Positions 17,131 to 27,323 of a stretch of DNA of 64,000 nucleotides are shown piece by piece. Both the position numbers and the translations under genes were made by a program. The stretch is from an uncultured Oscillospiraceae bacterium (lineage in GTDB: Bacteria; Bacillota; Clostridia; Oscillospirales; Acutalibacteraceae): assembly GCA_949293315.1 (NCBI GenBank), contig CASFCH010000009.1, forward strand, positions 1-64,000, read 5' to 3'. Numbering within the stretch: position 1 is the first letter of the stretch; each line of letters opens with the position of its first letter. The notes beneath the pieces are model-generated. The model had not been told where the DNA came from. It saw only the letters and a program-made list of their open reading frames with translations, and ran no database searches.

Positions 17131-18438
17131 TTATACCTCACGCCGCCGGGTACACAGCAGATGGGTTGTGACGGCGGCGATCAGGAGCACGGCCAGCAGT
17201 GCCAGCACGGCCCACGGCTCGCCGTCAAACAGGAAGATATACCAGGGACTGAGCAGTCCGTTTAGGTACGCCGGCAAAAAAGCGGCGGCGGCATATCGGT
17301 CATAAAAGAGGATCATGAGCAAAGCGGCGGGCAGCGCGGCGAGCGAGGCAGTGATGATATTCCGCATCCGGGAGGCGATCAGCCCCGCCAGAAGGGCGAG
17401 GATCGTCCCGCCCGCGCCGAGCAGCACACACAGCCGGAGGTACAGCCCCAGATAGGTCATCCCCGTATATCCGTGGGCCGTCGCGGCGGTGGGCAGGGCG
17501 GTGTCAAGCTGCCGAACCGACGCCATGGCGCCGTCGATCGGGACGTCATAATACCGCTCCACGCCCCAGCTTGCGAACATGGCGGCGGAGAGCGCGGTGC
17601 CCAGCGCGACCATCCCCAGCGCGCACGCGGCCATGGCCGCCAGACGGCGCCGCTCCGTCCTCCGCCCCGCCCGCGAGGCGTAGAGTATGGGGTACGTACC
17701 GCGCTGGTTTTCCAGGATTCCGTATGGCACGATCAGGAAGAGCGCGGCCATCGCGGTGAGCAGGATCGGGATCAGGCAGGTTGGCAGGTCCCGGATCAGC
17801 GTGCTGCTCATGACGGTGTAGAGCACGTCGCCGTCCGATTCGGCTTCCTGCGCAGCGGTCTCAAGATCGGGAAGCATATCCTGCATGGCAAAGAGAAAAT
17901 AGACGGGCGCATCCGTGCCGGGGAACTGCATCTCCCCGCCGATGCACCGCAGACAGTATTCATAGTCTGCGTCCGATTGAAAGGGCTGGGGAGATCCCGT
18001 CGCCCCCTCGACCTCGAGTGGTGGAGTCTGATAGGTGACAAAGTGCAGTCCTTCCCGCAACTCTCCGGTGCGCTCATCCGGGAACGTACTCACTTCCAGC
18101 CGGGTGCCGGTGCGCCGGAGAACTTCGTCCTCCTCTGCGGCACGGATGATCTGCTCCTTTAGATGTTCGTACCGGCTGCGGAAGTCCGGGAGCTCATATG
18201 CCTCGATGGCGGAGCCGTACTGCTCCAGCAGCGCGTCCTGGAACAGCAGCTCCATGGAGTATTTTGTCTCCGGGTCAAGCGGGATCTCCTGCGGGTAGGA
18301 CTCCGTGTGCGTCCGGGTGTACAGGATTCCAAAATCCCGGAAGAAGAGCAGATACCCGAAAACGAGCAGGAACGCACCCGCGATGGCCAGATACTGCGCA
18401 CGGCGCATTTTTTTCAGTTCCTGAAAGAATAGACGCAT
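17131..18438 (-). CDS. ABC-2-like membrane permease, second tandem paralog
   Basis: About 435 residues: one N-terminal membrane helix (AIAGAFLLVFGYLLFF), a roughly 190-residue extracellular domain, then five or six helices and a basic end (CTRRREV). It shares the opening RLFFQELKKMRR, the ALLEQYGSAIE region, the PYGILENQRG...RAGRRTERRRLAAM segment and overall layout with the neighbour 18465-19703, so the two arose by duplication. They are probably subunits of the exporter powered by the ATPase at 20871-21737. The start chosen is 18438, behind a GGGGGA run, 26 bases after the paralog's stop. Substrate unknown. Confidence 0.75.
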   Translation of the reverse strand: MRLFFQELKKMRRAQYLAIAGAFLLVFGYLLFFRDFGILYTRTHTESYPQEIPLDPETKYSMELLFQDALLEQYGSAIEAYELPDFRSRYEHLKEQIIRAAEEDEVLRRTGTRLEVSTFPDERTGELREGLHFVTYQTPPLEVEGATGSPQPFQSDADYEYCLRCIGGEMQFPGTDAPVYFLFAMQDMLPDLETAAQEAESDGDVLYTVMSSTLIRDLPTCLIPILLTAMAALFLIVPYGILENQRGTYPILYASRAGRRTERRRLAAMAACALGMVALGTALSAAMFASWGVERYYDVPIDGAMASVRQLDTALPTAATAHGYTGMTYLGLYLRLCVLLGAGGTILALLAGLIASRMRNIITASLAALPAALLMILFYDRYAAAAFLPAYLNGLLSPWYIFLFDGEPWAVLALLAVLLIAAVTTHLLCTRRREV

Positions 18439-18464
18439 GTGAAATCCCCCCATTGGTCAAAAGG

Positions 18465-19703
18465 TTACCGGATCTCGCACCGGCGCATGCGGACCAGATG
18501 CGCGGCCGCTGCCGCGATCGGGACGGCGGCCAGCAGCGCCAGAATGATCCAGGGCTCGGCGGAGAAGTGAAAGAGTTCGCCACTGGTGATCCCGAGCGGA
18601 ACGGCAATGTAGCGGTAGAGGAACAGCACGCCCGCTGTGATCGGCACAAGCGCCGTGAGGTAACCGGTGATGATGTTGCGCTGATAAAAGGATATCAGCC
18701 CGGCGGTGAGCGCACAGCTGATCCCGGCTACGGCGGCGGCCGCCGCCATGCGGAGATAGAGCCCGAGGAACGTAATCCCCTGCCCGACGTAAGGGTAGAC
18801 AAACTTGAAATACGACCGGCCGTCGTATGCCACGCTGTGCGTGGTGCCGTTCATGATGGCGTCATCGATCACACAGGAGTAATACCGCCCGAGATCCCAG
18901 GAGGTGAAAAGGATCACCGAGAGCAGGATTCCCAGCGCCGTCATCAGCAGAATGCAGGCGACCACGGCTCCGAGCCGGCGCCGTTCCGTGCGTCGCCCCG
19001 CTTTGGTGGAGCAGAGGAGCGGTAAGGTGTGCCGGCGGTTTTCCAGGATTCCGTACGGCACGAGGATGACGGCGCTGCACAGCGCGGCGGCCAGAATGGG
19101 AAGCACGGATTCGGGGATCAGCGTCACAAATTGGTCGGGCGCTATGTAAAATAGAGGCTGATCGCTGTCCGGGTCGGCTTCCGCCGCATTTTCCAGCCCC
19201 GTCAGCAATTTTTCAAATTGATATGCGAACAGGATCGGGTAGTCCGTGCCGGGGAGTTGGCAATTTCCGCGAATGCAGCGCCTGATGTAGGCGTTGGTTT
19301 CGGGGTCCTCGCTGAATTCTCCCATAAATAGTATCGGTGAATTTTGAATGAAGGAGAGTGTCTCCACACTGGTCAGGCCGCATTCCCGCAGGATGGGGTC
19401 CTCGGCGAGCGCGCGGTCGAGCTGCGCCCGGAAGGCCTCGGACTGCTTCCGGACGGAGCTGAGTTCCTCCCGTTCGATCGAGGGGCCATACTGCTCCAGA
19501 AGCATGTCGGTAAACTGCAATTCCGCGGCCGGGATGCCGTTCCGGCTGTCCGCCAGCGTGGATGCGTCGGCGTGCGTAATTTTCAGATTGTCCCCGAAGT
19601 AGAGAAAGGAAAAAAAGCCGCAGAGCAGGGCGAGGAGCAGCAGGGATATAACGAGATACTGCGGCCTGCGCATTTTTTTCAGTTCCTGAAAGAAAAGTTT
19701 CAT
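18465..19703 (-). CDS. ABC-2-like membrane permease, first tandem paralog
   Basis: 412 residues with the same plan as the next gene: a cytoplasmic start MKLFFQELKKMRRPQYL, one helix, a large external domain, a conserved IPES/ILVPYGILENRRHT and KAGRRTERRRL segment, and several C-terminal helices ending in RMRRCEIR. The RTERRR loop between helices faces the cytoplasm and may contact the ATPase. It starts 1 base after the previous permease ends. Homology to ABC-2 type permeases is inferred from topology and operon context, not from a strong motif. Confidence 0.75.
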   Translation of the reverse strand: MKLFFQELKKMRRPQYLVISLLLLALLCGFFSFLYFGDNLKITHADASTLADSRNGIPAAELQFTDMLLEQYGPSIEREELSSVRKQSEAFRAQLDRALAEDPILRECGLTSVETLSFIQNSPILFMGEFSEDPETNAYIRRCIRGNCQLPGTDYPILFAYQFEKLLTGLENAAEADPDSDQPLFYIAPDQFVTLIPESVLPILAAALCSAVILVPYGILENRRHTLPLLCSTKAGRRTERRRLGAVVACILLMTALGILLSVILFTSWDLGRYYSCVIDDAIMNGTTHSVAYDGRSYFKFVYPYVGQGITFLGLYLRMAAAAAVAGISCALTAGLISFYQRNIITGYLTALVPITAGVLFLYRYIAVPLGITSGELFHFSAEPWIILALLAAVPIAAAAAHLVRMRRCEIR

Positions 19704-19704
19704 T

Positions 19705-20874
19705 TCATGATACCTCCTCTTTTTGAAAGCGCCGGAGCATTGCGATACACAGGAGCGCGAACAGCGCCGCCCAGGACAGTACGCTTATGAGTTCAATGTG
19801 GGGCAGGGAGAGGGGATCGCCCGTATAGCAGAACCAGCTTCCGCTGTTGAGTTGGATCGTCCCCTGCGGGCTCAGGGAAAACAGGAGCGAGACGGGGGTG
19901 ACGGCGACTGCGAACAGCTCCGGCCGCCGGATCACGCCGGCTACCGCCATGGCAATCCCCACAGCACAGAAGACGGCGATCCCGATCACCGGGCGGCTCC
20001 CCCGCGCCGTGAGGCCGAACATCAGCAGGCTCAGCGCCAGTACGATCAGGAAGCCCATCCCCAGCTGGAGCATCATGTACCCTGCAAAACTCACGGGGAA
20101 GCGGCTGAGCCCCGGCGCAAACGGATCGGCGCTGAACGGGAGGGCGAGATAGGCCCCCTGCGGGCAGACGGCCAGCCAGGCCCCGAGCAGCACCGCCGCG
20201 CACACCCAGTAGACGGCAGTCACGGCAATGAGGCAGGCGGCCAGCTTGCTGCGCTGGAGCGCACGGCCGTGCCTGCTGGTGTAGACAAGCTGCTGCGTCC
20301 CCTCGGCGAATTCCAGGGAGGCGCTGCGCGCCGTGAGATAGCCCGCCGCAAGGATCATCGCGGCGAAAAACAGCGGGAAAACCAGGGAAAACAGATCTTC
20401 ACGTGCGGAGAGAAAGTATCCCAGTGAAAAGTAGTCCCTTTCCCCGGACGCGTTGGCTTGTTCGGCACGGGCGCGGATCGCCCTGTCCCGGTACTTCTCC
20501 AGCGCGGTTTGATCCGATTCGTTGTCCGCCGCCGCGGGGATCAGGCCGTCCGGCGCAAAGTCCTGCTCCGTTTCCAGCGCGGAGCGGGCCGCGCTGATCA
20601 CAAAACCGGTCTGGTTCAGCCAGGGAGCGTATCCGGACGGATCGGACGCGTGCTTCTCCGCCGCTTCATGCACGGCGGACTCGAGCTTTTCCACGGATTC
20701 CGGCGTGATCTGCGTCCCGGTCTGCGCGATCAGCGCGTTCCAGCCGACGAGGCTCTCCCGGTCGTAGCCGGAGGGCAGCACCGCCGCGATCACAAGGGCC
20801 ATACACACGGTGATCAACACCCAGAGCGCCTTGTCGGCAAAGACTTTTTTCACTTCCCAGCCGATGATTTTCAT
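19705..20874 (-). CDS. ABC-2-like membrane permease
   Basis: 389 residues. An N-terminal helix follows MKIIGWEVKKVFADKAL, then an external domain of about 140 residues and at least five helices; the end RRFQKEEVS is charged. The segment TARSASLEFAEGTQQLVYTSRHGRALQRSKLAACL resembles the cytoplasmic coupling region of ABC-2 exporters, where an E-x3-G-T/Q pattern contacts the ATPase. Its ATG overlaps the ATPase stop by 4 bases, so the two are translationally coupled. It is more diverged from the two downstream paralogs than they are from each other. Confidence 0.78.
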   Translation of the reverse strand: MKIIGWEVKKVFADKALWVLITVCMALVIAAVLPSGYDRESLVGWNALIAQTGTQITPESVEKLESAVHEAAEKHASDPSGYAPWLNQTGFVISAARSALETEQDFAPDGLIPAAADNESDQTALEKYRDRAIRARAEQANASGERDYFSLGYFLSAREDLFSLVFPLFFAAMILAAGYLTARSASLEFAEGTQQLVYTSRHGRALQRSKLAACLIAVTAVYWVCAAVLLGAWLAVCPQGAYLALPFSADPFAPGLSRFPVSFAGYMMLQLGMGFLIVLALSLLMFGLTARGSRPVIGIAVFCAVGIAMAVAGVIRRPELFAVAVTPVSLLFSLSPQGTIQLNSGSWFCYTGDPLSLPHIELISVLSWAALFALLCIAMLRRFQKEEVS

Positions 20875-21737
20875 GTCTCTGCACCCTCATAGGTCGAGAG
20901 AAACACGTCTTCCAGATTGGGGGGGACGCACACTGCGTCGGGTACGGCGTGCGCGCGGTCGATAAAGCGGACCGCCAGCTTCCCGTGCTCCTGCCGCTGG
21001 GCGAGGAGCTGATATTTTTTTTCAAATTCCGGCAGACGGCTGTCCTCGATCGACGTCTCGTAGACGCAGCCCTCCAGATCGGCGCACAGCTCCCCGATGG
21101 AGGCCTGACGCAGCACGCGGTGATCCTTGAGCAGAATGACCTGATTGGCGATGCTCTCCACATCGGAGACGATGTGGGTGGAGATGATCACGGTGCACTC
21201 CCGCGACAGGGAGGCGAGCAGGTTGCGGAAGTGGGCGCGCTCCTTGGGGTCGAGCCCGGCCGTGGGTTCGTCGAGGATCAGGAGCCTGGGTTCGCCCAAC
21301 AGCGCCTGCGCAATGCCGACGCGCTGGATCATGCCGCCGGAGAACTTCTTCATCTTTTTGTCCGCCGCATCCGCCAGGGAGACGAGCCGGAGCAGCTCGG
21401 GGATCTTCTCCTCCGCCGCGGAACGGCTCAGGCCCTTGAGGGCGGAGATATAGCGCAGGTAGGCGCGCGGGGAATAGTTGCGGTAGTAGCCGAACTGCTG
21501 CGGCAGATAGCCGACCAGCTCGCGATATTTCCAGTCCAGCTTCCAGATATCCTCCCCATCCCAGCGGATGACGCCCTGAGTGGGGCGCAGCAGGGTGACG
21601 ATCATCTTGATGAGCGTCGTCTTCCCGGCGCCGTTGGGGGCGATCAGACCGTAGACGCCGTTTTCAAAGTTCAGATTGATGTCCTCCAGGACGGTGAAAT
21701 CTTTGTACTTTTTGGTGATGTGTTCAACTGAAAGCAT
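20871..21737 (-). CDS. ABC transporter ATP-binding protein
   Basis: 288-residue ABC ATPase: Walker A APNGAGKTTL, Q-loop in VGYLPQQFG, signature FSGGMIQRVGIAQ, Walker B RLLILDEPTAGLDP and switch His in STHIVSD. A C-terminal extension of about 75 residues after the nucleotide domain is typical of ATPases that serve ABC-2 exporters such as antibiotic, lantibiotic-immunity or Na+ efflux systems. It overlaps the membrane-protein gene upstream by 14 bases and the permease downstream by 4, so the operon is tightly coupled. The cargo is not evident. Confidence 0.95.
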   Translation of the reverse strand: MLSVEHITKKYKDFTVLEDINLNFENGVYGLIAPNGAGKTTLIKMIVTLLRPTQGVIRWDGEDIWKLDWKYRELVGYLPQQFGYYRNYSPRAYLRYISALKGLSRSAAEEKIPELLRLVSLADAADKKMKKFSGGMIQRVGIAQALLGEPRLLILDEPTAGLDPKERAHFRNLLASLSRECTVIISTHIVSDVESIANQVILLKDHRVLRQASIGELCADLEGCVYETSIEDSRLPEFEKKYQLLAQRQEHGKLAVRFIDRAHAVPDAVCVPPNLEDVFLSTYEGAET

Positions 21738-22470
21738 AGAAAGGCCTCCTGTTCGTAGTCAGTTTTTTGAGCTTGTACAGGTAGAGGACGACGCACGCCG
21801 CCCCGGCGGGTACCCAGACAAAGAGCGGGATCTGCGTCAGGAATGATCCGTACCCCACGGGGAAGGCGCGCCACAGGATCAGGTTGACCGCGATCCATCC
21901 GGCCGATATCATCAGCGGCGGCCACTTGCTGCGCGCGTAGTACAGGCTCAGCAGCAGCATCGCCGAGAAGAGGAACAGCGCGGAGAGCGACAGGCAGATA
22001 AAGTACAGCGGCGGCAGATCGAGGCGCAGGCACAGCACCAGCACGTAGGAGGTGTTGACGATCCCGGAAATAAGGGAGAACAGGAGCATCCGGTAGGCGA
22101 TCAGGTGGTACACCGTGTACTTGCACGTCATCTTCACCGGCAGGCCGGGGTTGGTGCTCTCCTTGAGCAGGGTGAGGGCAAAGGCCGCCAGATACAAAAA
22201 CGGGGCGAAGGTGAACAGCGCCGCGCCGAGCGCGGAGGGGACGTCGTCCGCCTGCGGCAGCCATTTAAAGCAGAGGACGACGGCGATGAGAAAGACCGCG
22301 CCGGAGAGGAGGAGCACGTCGTAGATACCGGAAAAAATGTATTTGAGCCCCAGCTGGGCGTTCATGTTCCGGATGAAGGACAGCAGCGACTCCCGCCGGG
22401 GCAGGGCTTTATCACAGATCGTCTCGACGGCGCGGTCGATCTCAATTTGGGAGGGATAATCGATTTTCAT
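21724..22470 (-). CDS. Multi-helix membrane protein, possible membrane anti-sigma factor
   Basis: 248 residues: a soluble N-terminus of about 50 residues (KIDYPSQIEIDRAVETICDKALPRRESLL) followed by about six membrane helices and a basic end (KLKKLTTNRRPF). There is no zinc-binding HxxxCxxC anti-sigma motif. Its position one base after the ECF sigma factor gene suggests it holds that sigma factor at the membrane or acts as sensor, but this is inference. I do not recognise a named family. Confidence 0.7.
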   Translation of the reverse strand: MKIDYPSQIEIDRAVETICDKALPRRESLLSFIRNMNAQLGLKYIFSGIYDVLLLSGAVFLIAVVLCFKWLPQADDVPSALGAALFTFAPFLYLAAFALTLLKESTNPGLPVKMTCKYTVYHLIAYRMLLFSLISGIVNTSYVLVLCLRLDLPPLYFICLSLSALFLFSAMLLLSLYYARSKWPPLMISAGWIAVNLILWRAFPVGYGSFLTQIPLFVWVPAGAACVVLYLYKLKKLTTNRRPFYAFS

Positions 22471-22471
22471 A

Positions 22472-23017
22472 TCAGGACAGCTCCTTTCTCAGAATTTGCA
22501 GGGCGGCGTAATATTTTTTCTTGGCTGTGCCCTCCGGGATCTCCAGCTGGACAGCGATCTCCGCAAAGGTGTATTCCGCGAAAATTTTCAGCCGGACGAC
22601 CTGCTGCGCCGTCTCCTCCAGTGCGGCGAGGGCGGCGAGCGCCCGCCCGGCCATCTCCCGCCGCTCAAAGATCTCAAAGTCGAAGTCCGCAGCCGCGGGG
22701 TCGTCCGATTCGATCGGGACGCTGATCAGCTCCAGCCGGTGCGCCCGGGATCGGTAGTGATCCGTCAGCTTGTGGGAGGCGATGCGGTACAGCCAGGTGC
22801 GGAAACTGCCCTTTTTCTCATCGAATCCGGGCAGGGAGCCGAGGGCGGAAATGAAGACCTCCTGCGTCAGATCCATGGCGAGCTCGCGGCGCATGGTCTG
22901 GCGGTAGAGAAAGGCGTAGATCTCCCGGTAATAGAAGCCGACCAGCTCGTCCGCGGCGCGCCTGTCCCGCTTTTTTACGATCCGCCGGATCAGCTTTCTC
23001 TCGTCTGGCAGGGGCAA
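22472..23017 (-). CDS. ECF RNA polymerase sigma factor
   Basis: 181 residues with the two ECF regions: sigma2 (LVGFYYREIYAFLYRQTMRRELAMDLTQEVFISAL, then FRTWLYRIASHKLTDHYR) and sigma4 (ALEETAQQVVRLKIFAEYTFAEIAVQLEIPEGTAKKKYYAAL, a helix-turn-helix). Initiation is at TTG 23017 with GAGGAC just upstream. An ECF-like promoter precedes it (23043-23070), so it probably activates its own six-gene operon, the other products of which form an ABC exporter and a membrane protein. Confidence 0.93.
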   Translation of the reverse strand: MPLPDERKLIRRIVKKRDRRAADELVGFYYREIYAFLYRQTMRRELAMDLTQEVFISALGSLPGFDEKKGSFRTWLYRIASHKLTDHYRSRAHRLELISVPIESDDPAAADFDFEIFERREMAGRALAALAALEETAQQVVRLKIFAEYTFAEIAVQLEIPEGTAKKKYYAALQILRKELS

Positions 23018-23042
23018 GTCCTCATCTCCTCTCTCGCTTATA

Positions 23043-23070
23043 TATTCGAAAACGGACTCAAAAAAGTTGC
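23043..23070 (-). promoter_or_regulatory. Probable ECF-type autoregulated promoter
   Basis: On the minus strand GCAACT (23065-23070), a 16-base spacer containing a T-run, and CGAATA (23043-23048), 26 bases before the TTG start of the sigma gene. The AAC core at -35 and CG at -10 are typical of ECF promoters; no sigma-A pair is present. Confidence 0.5.
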
Positions 23071-23198
23071 GTGGTGGAATAAATTTATTATATCAGAAAA
23101 TATCAGCCGCAGGGGAACGCACAGTGAAAAAAGGTTTTTCCTTGGGGGATGTACGGACTTTTGGCTGCGCACAAACCAACAATTTCTACCAACCAAAC

Positions 23199-23329
23199 TT
23201 GCCTCTCCCTCTGGGAGAGGTGTCCGAGCAAAGCGAGGACGGAGAGGGCAGTATGAGCCTACCAAAAGAGAACGTTAAATTAGAAATCGCGCGCCCTCTC
23301 AGTCACCCGCAAGGCGGAGTGGCGGAAGG
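23199..23329. repeat. Degenerate inverted-repeat element (MITE-like), truncated copy
   Basis: The left arm (23199-23251) contains its own short hairpin CTCTCCCTCTGGGAGAG and ends GGACGGAGAGGGCAG; the right arm starts GCGCCCTCTCAGTCA (23290). The outer arms are partly complementary. It resembles the hairpin repeats scattered in gut Clostridia, and the right end appears eroded. No gene lies inside. Confidence 0.5.
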
Positions 23330-23350
23330 CTTGCGGCTGCGTACCTTAAA

Positions 23351-23525
23351 GGCTCCCTTGTGCAAAGGGAGCTGTCGAGCGTCAGCGAGACTGAGGGATT
23401 GTCGGCTGGAATTGATGGCTTTCTGCGGATTTTTGCCTTGTTGGAGTTTGATAAAACAAATAACTTCTACCGTCAATCCCTCCGGTTCGGCTTCGCCTCA
23501 CCACCTCCCTTTGCACAAGGGAGGC
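23351..23525. repeat. MITE-like element with ~51-bp terminal inverted repeats
   Basis: The left end (23351-23401) begins GGCTCCCTTGTGCAAAGGG and ends CTGAGGGATTG; the right end (23474-23525) begins CAATCCCTCCGGTTCGG and ends CTTTGCACAAGGGAGGC. The two are imperfect inverted repeats around about 70 bases of non-coding DNA. The short length and lack of a gene suggest a non-autonomous mobile element moved by a transposase elsewhere. Confidence 0.7.
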
Positions 23526-23625
23526 GGGGGTTTTTGCGAACTTTCGGTTTGCACCCCGCCCAAAATCGGCAGCGCCGGCGCGCCGAGCGCGATCTTTTGT
23601 GGGGAAGATTTTCAGGATTATCTGA

Positions 23626-23706
23626 TACGCCGCAGCGTATTTCATAGCGCAGCTATTTCATATGCCGAAGCATATTTCATAAATCCCGTCAGGGCATTTA
23701 TTTCAT
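23626..23706. repeat. Array of small hairpins each followed by ATTTCAT
   Basis: Four copies of ATTTCAT (23639, 23655, 23674, 23700) alternate with short inverted repeats: ATACGC-CGCA-GCGTAT, AGC-GCA-GCT, ATGC-CGAA-GCAT, and AAATCCC-GTCA-GGGCATTT. The array ends 2 bases before the ssrA terminator. The role is unknown. Confidence 0.6.
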
Positions 23707-23708
23707 TG

Positions 23709-23738
23709 AAAAAAAGCACGCTTTCGCGTGCTTTTTTT
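23709..23738 (-). terminator. Terminator of ssrA
   Basis: GCACGC (23716-23721) and GCGTGC (23726-23731) around TTTC, flanked by seven A and seven T residues, so it works in either direction. It lies directly after the CCA end of tmRNA on the minus strand. Confidence 0.9.
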
Positions 23739-23739
23739 C

Positions 23740-24093
23740 TGGTGGAGATGGCGGTAATCGAAACCGCGTCCGAAAATCCATCCGCGCAACTTTCTACGAG
23801 CGTAGCCGGTTTATTGGCGATTCCCCTCCGGGAGCGCCAAGCGGCAGGCTCTCCCGTACGGTAGCCCCTCATTCATGATACACGGCGGGGCGGCCATGTA
23901 TTCACGTTCACTGCTCAGTGACACCCAAACCGGGGCCGCAGTCCTCCCCGGCAGGATGCAGGCGCTAATTAAGCAGCCTGAAGTGCAACTTTATTGTTGT
24001 CGTTTATTATTTAGGTTTGCGGCTTTTTAAGCAGTTCCGCACTGCTGCTCGCTTATCGCGTTTCAAAATCCCCGTCGAAATCCTTTCATCCCC
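23740..24093 (-). ncRNA. ssrA: Transfer-messenger RNA (tmRNA)
   Basis: On the minus strand the RNA begins GGGGATGAAAGGATTTCGAC and ends GCCATCTCCACCA; the 7-base ends GGGGATG and CATCTCC pair (one G-U), and the 3' T-arm GCGGTTTCGATTACCGC is standard. About 354 nt. The tag reading frame that fits ends GTT GCA CTT CAG GCT GCT TAA; reading back gives (A)NDNNKVALQAA with the first codon AAC. tmRNA with SmpB rescues stalled ribosomes and tags the product for proteolysis. It starts 9 bases after the smpB stop, so the two are on one transcript. Confidence 0.93.
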
Positions 24094-24101
24094 GTATTCA
24101 T

Positions 24102-24569
24102 TTAGTAACGCCGTTCCTTGAGCGTGCGTTCGATGCTGCGCTGGGCGTCGCGTTTGGCCATGACCTCACGCTTATCGTAGTTCTTCTTGCCCTTGCACAG
24201 GCCCACCTGGATCTTCAGCCGCCCCCGGTTGAAGTAGGCGGAGAGCGGGATCAGTGTGTAGCCGTCCTGCTTGGTCAGGCCAAGCAGGCGGTGGATCTCC
24301 TTTTTGTGCATGAGCAGGCGGCGCACCCGGTACGGGTCGCGGTTGAAGATATTCCCCTGCTCGTAGGGGCTGATGTGCATCCCGTTGACAAACAGCTCCC
24401 CATTGTCCACGGAGCACCAGGCGTCCTTGAGGTTGATTTTGCCCTTGCGGGCGCTCTTGACCTCCGTGCCGAAGAGCTCGATCCCGGCCTCCATGCTCTC
24501 CTCCACGAAGTAGTCGTGATAGGCCTTTTTATTTTGGGCGACTGTCTGCAGTTCGCCTTTTTTTCCCAT
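24102..24569 (-). CDS. smpB: SsrA-binding protein SmpB
   Basis: 155 residues. Typical SmpB core: [53 protein letters not shown] segment with [11 protein letters not shown], and a basic tail ([17 protein letters not shown]) that enters the mRNA channel. SmpB carries tmRNA to stalled ribosomes. A sigma-A-like promoter lies just upstream and ssrA follows directly, so the protein and its RNA partner are made together. Confidence 0.97.
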   Translation of the reverse strand: MGKKGELQTVAQNKKAYHDYFVEESMEAGIELFGTEVKSARKGKINLKDAWCSVDNGELFVNGMHISPYEQGNIFNRDPYRVRRLLMHKKEIHRLLGLTKQDGYTLIPLSAYFNRGRLKIQVGLCKGKKNYDKREVMAKRDAQRSIERTLKERRY

Positions 24570-24601
24570 TGCCCGTCACGTCCTTTCGCGGTGGGAGATT
24601 T

Positions 24602-24630
24602 ATGATAGCAGGTGCACGCTGCGTTGTCAA
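24602..24630 (-). promoter_or_regulatory. Promoter of smpB-ssrA
   Basis: Minus-strand TTGACA (24625-24630), 17-base spacer, TATCAT (24602-24607). It starts 20 bases past the recR stop and 33 bases before smpB. Confidence 0.75.
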
Positions 24631-24650
24631 GCGGAAAACAGCGGAAACAG

Positions 24651-25247
24651 TCAGATGACGCGCCGCCCCTCCAATGCGCGGGAGAGGGTGACCTCGTCGG
24701 CATATTCCAGATCCGCGCCCACGGGTACGCCGTAGGCCAGACGGGTGACCTTGACGCCCAGGGGCTTCAGCAGCCGGGAGAGGTACATCGCCGTGGCCTC
24801 GCCCTCAACGGTGGGGTTCGTGGCCATGATGACCTCCTGGACGGAGCCGTCGATCCGCGCGAGCAGCTGCTTGACGGTGAGCTGATCCGGCCCCACGCCG
24901 TTCATGGGGGAGATCGCCCCGTGCAGCACGTGATACGTGCCGTCGTACTCGTGCGTGCGCTCAATGGCCAGTACGTCGCGGAAATCCTCCACCACGCAGA
25001 TGGCGGAAAAGTCGCGGCGCGGGTCCGAGCAGATGGAGCACTTTTCATTCTCCGTCAGGTTGCAGCACACGGCGCACTGATGGATCTTACTGTGCGCATC
25101 CGTAATGGCCTCGGCAAAGCGCTCCGCCTCCTCCTGCGGGAGATTGAGCACATAGTAGGCCATGCGCTGCGCGCTCTTTTTGCCCACGCCGGGCATTTTT
25201 TCAAATTCCTCAATGAGCCTCGCCAGGGAGGCGACCGAATAGGCCAT
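24651..25247 (-). CDS. recR: Recombination mediator protein RecR
   Basis: RecR acts with RecO and RecF to load RecA on gapped DNA. The 198-residue protein has the N-terminal helix-hairpin-helix ([17 protein letters not shown]), a C4 zinc finger ([16 protein letters not shown]), and a Toprim domain ([16 protein letters not shown] and [16 protein letters not shown]), ending with a Walker-B-like segment near [15 protein letters not shown]. It starts 1 base after ybaB ends; dnaX-ybaB-recR is a near-universal bacterial cluster. Confidence 0.97.
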   Translation of the reverse strand: MAYSVASLARLIEEFEKMPGVGKKSAQRMAYYVLNLPQEEAERFAEAITDAHSKIHQCAVCCNLTENEKCSICSDPRRDFSAICVVEDFRDVLAIERTHEYDGTYHVLHGAISPMNGVGPDQLTVKQLLARIDGSVQEVIMATNPTVEGEATAMYLSRLLKPLGVKVTRLAYGVPVGADLEYADEVTLSRALEGRRVI

Positions 25248-25248
25248 G

Positions 25249-25602
25249 TTACATCCCCATTCCCGGCATGCCCGGAATATTGATATTGCCCGTCACCTTG
25301 CCGAGCTCATCCTCCATGGTCTTCATGGCGGTGGAGATCGCCTCGTTGAGCGCCACGGTGATGAAATCCTCCAGCATCTCCGGGTCCTCCGGGTCGATGG
25401 CCTCGGGTTTGATCTTCACGGATGTGACCTTGTGCTCGCCGGTGACCGTGATCTCCACCGCGCCGCCGCCGGCCTTCCCGGTGAACTCCGTGGCCTCGAT
25501 CTCCGCCTGAACGCGCGCGGCGTCCTCCTGCATCTGCTGGATCTTCTTCATCATGGCGGCCTGGCTCATGCCACCGCCGCCGTTCGGGATGCGTGCTTTC
25601 AT
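25249..25602 (-). CDS. ybaB: YbaB/EbfC family nucleoid-associated protein
   Basis: 117 residues. A Gly-rich start ([36 protein letters not shown]) leads into the tweezer-like DNA-binding fold with [27 protein letters not shown], typical of the family. The C-terminus is a Met/Gly-rich tail ([11 protein letters not shown]). It probably binds DNA as a dimer. It lies between dnaX and recR as usual. Confidence 0.94.
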   Translation of the reverse strand: MKARIPNGGGGMSQAAMMKKIQQMQEDAARVQAEIEATEFTGKAGGGAVEITVTGEHKVTSVKIKPEAIDPEDPEMLEDFITVALNEAISTAMKTMEDELGKVTGNINIPGMPGMGM

Positions 25603-25644
25603 GGATTTTATCCTCCGATTTATTCTGGATTTTACAGGCTTAAT

Positions 25645-27285
<1,641 letters not shown>

Positions 27286-27323
27286 CGTTCTCCCTCCCAG
27301 ACAAAAATATCCGCATCCTTCTC

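Noticed and set aside
23626..23706. Possible CRISPR array
   Set aside because: The repeated word is only 7 bases and the segments between are hairpins of 9-19 bases, not spacers; no cas gene is in the window.
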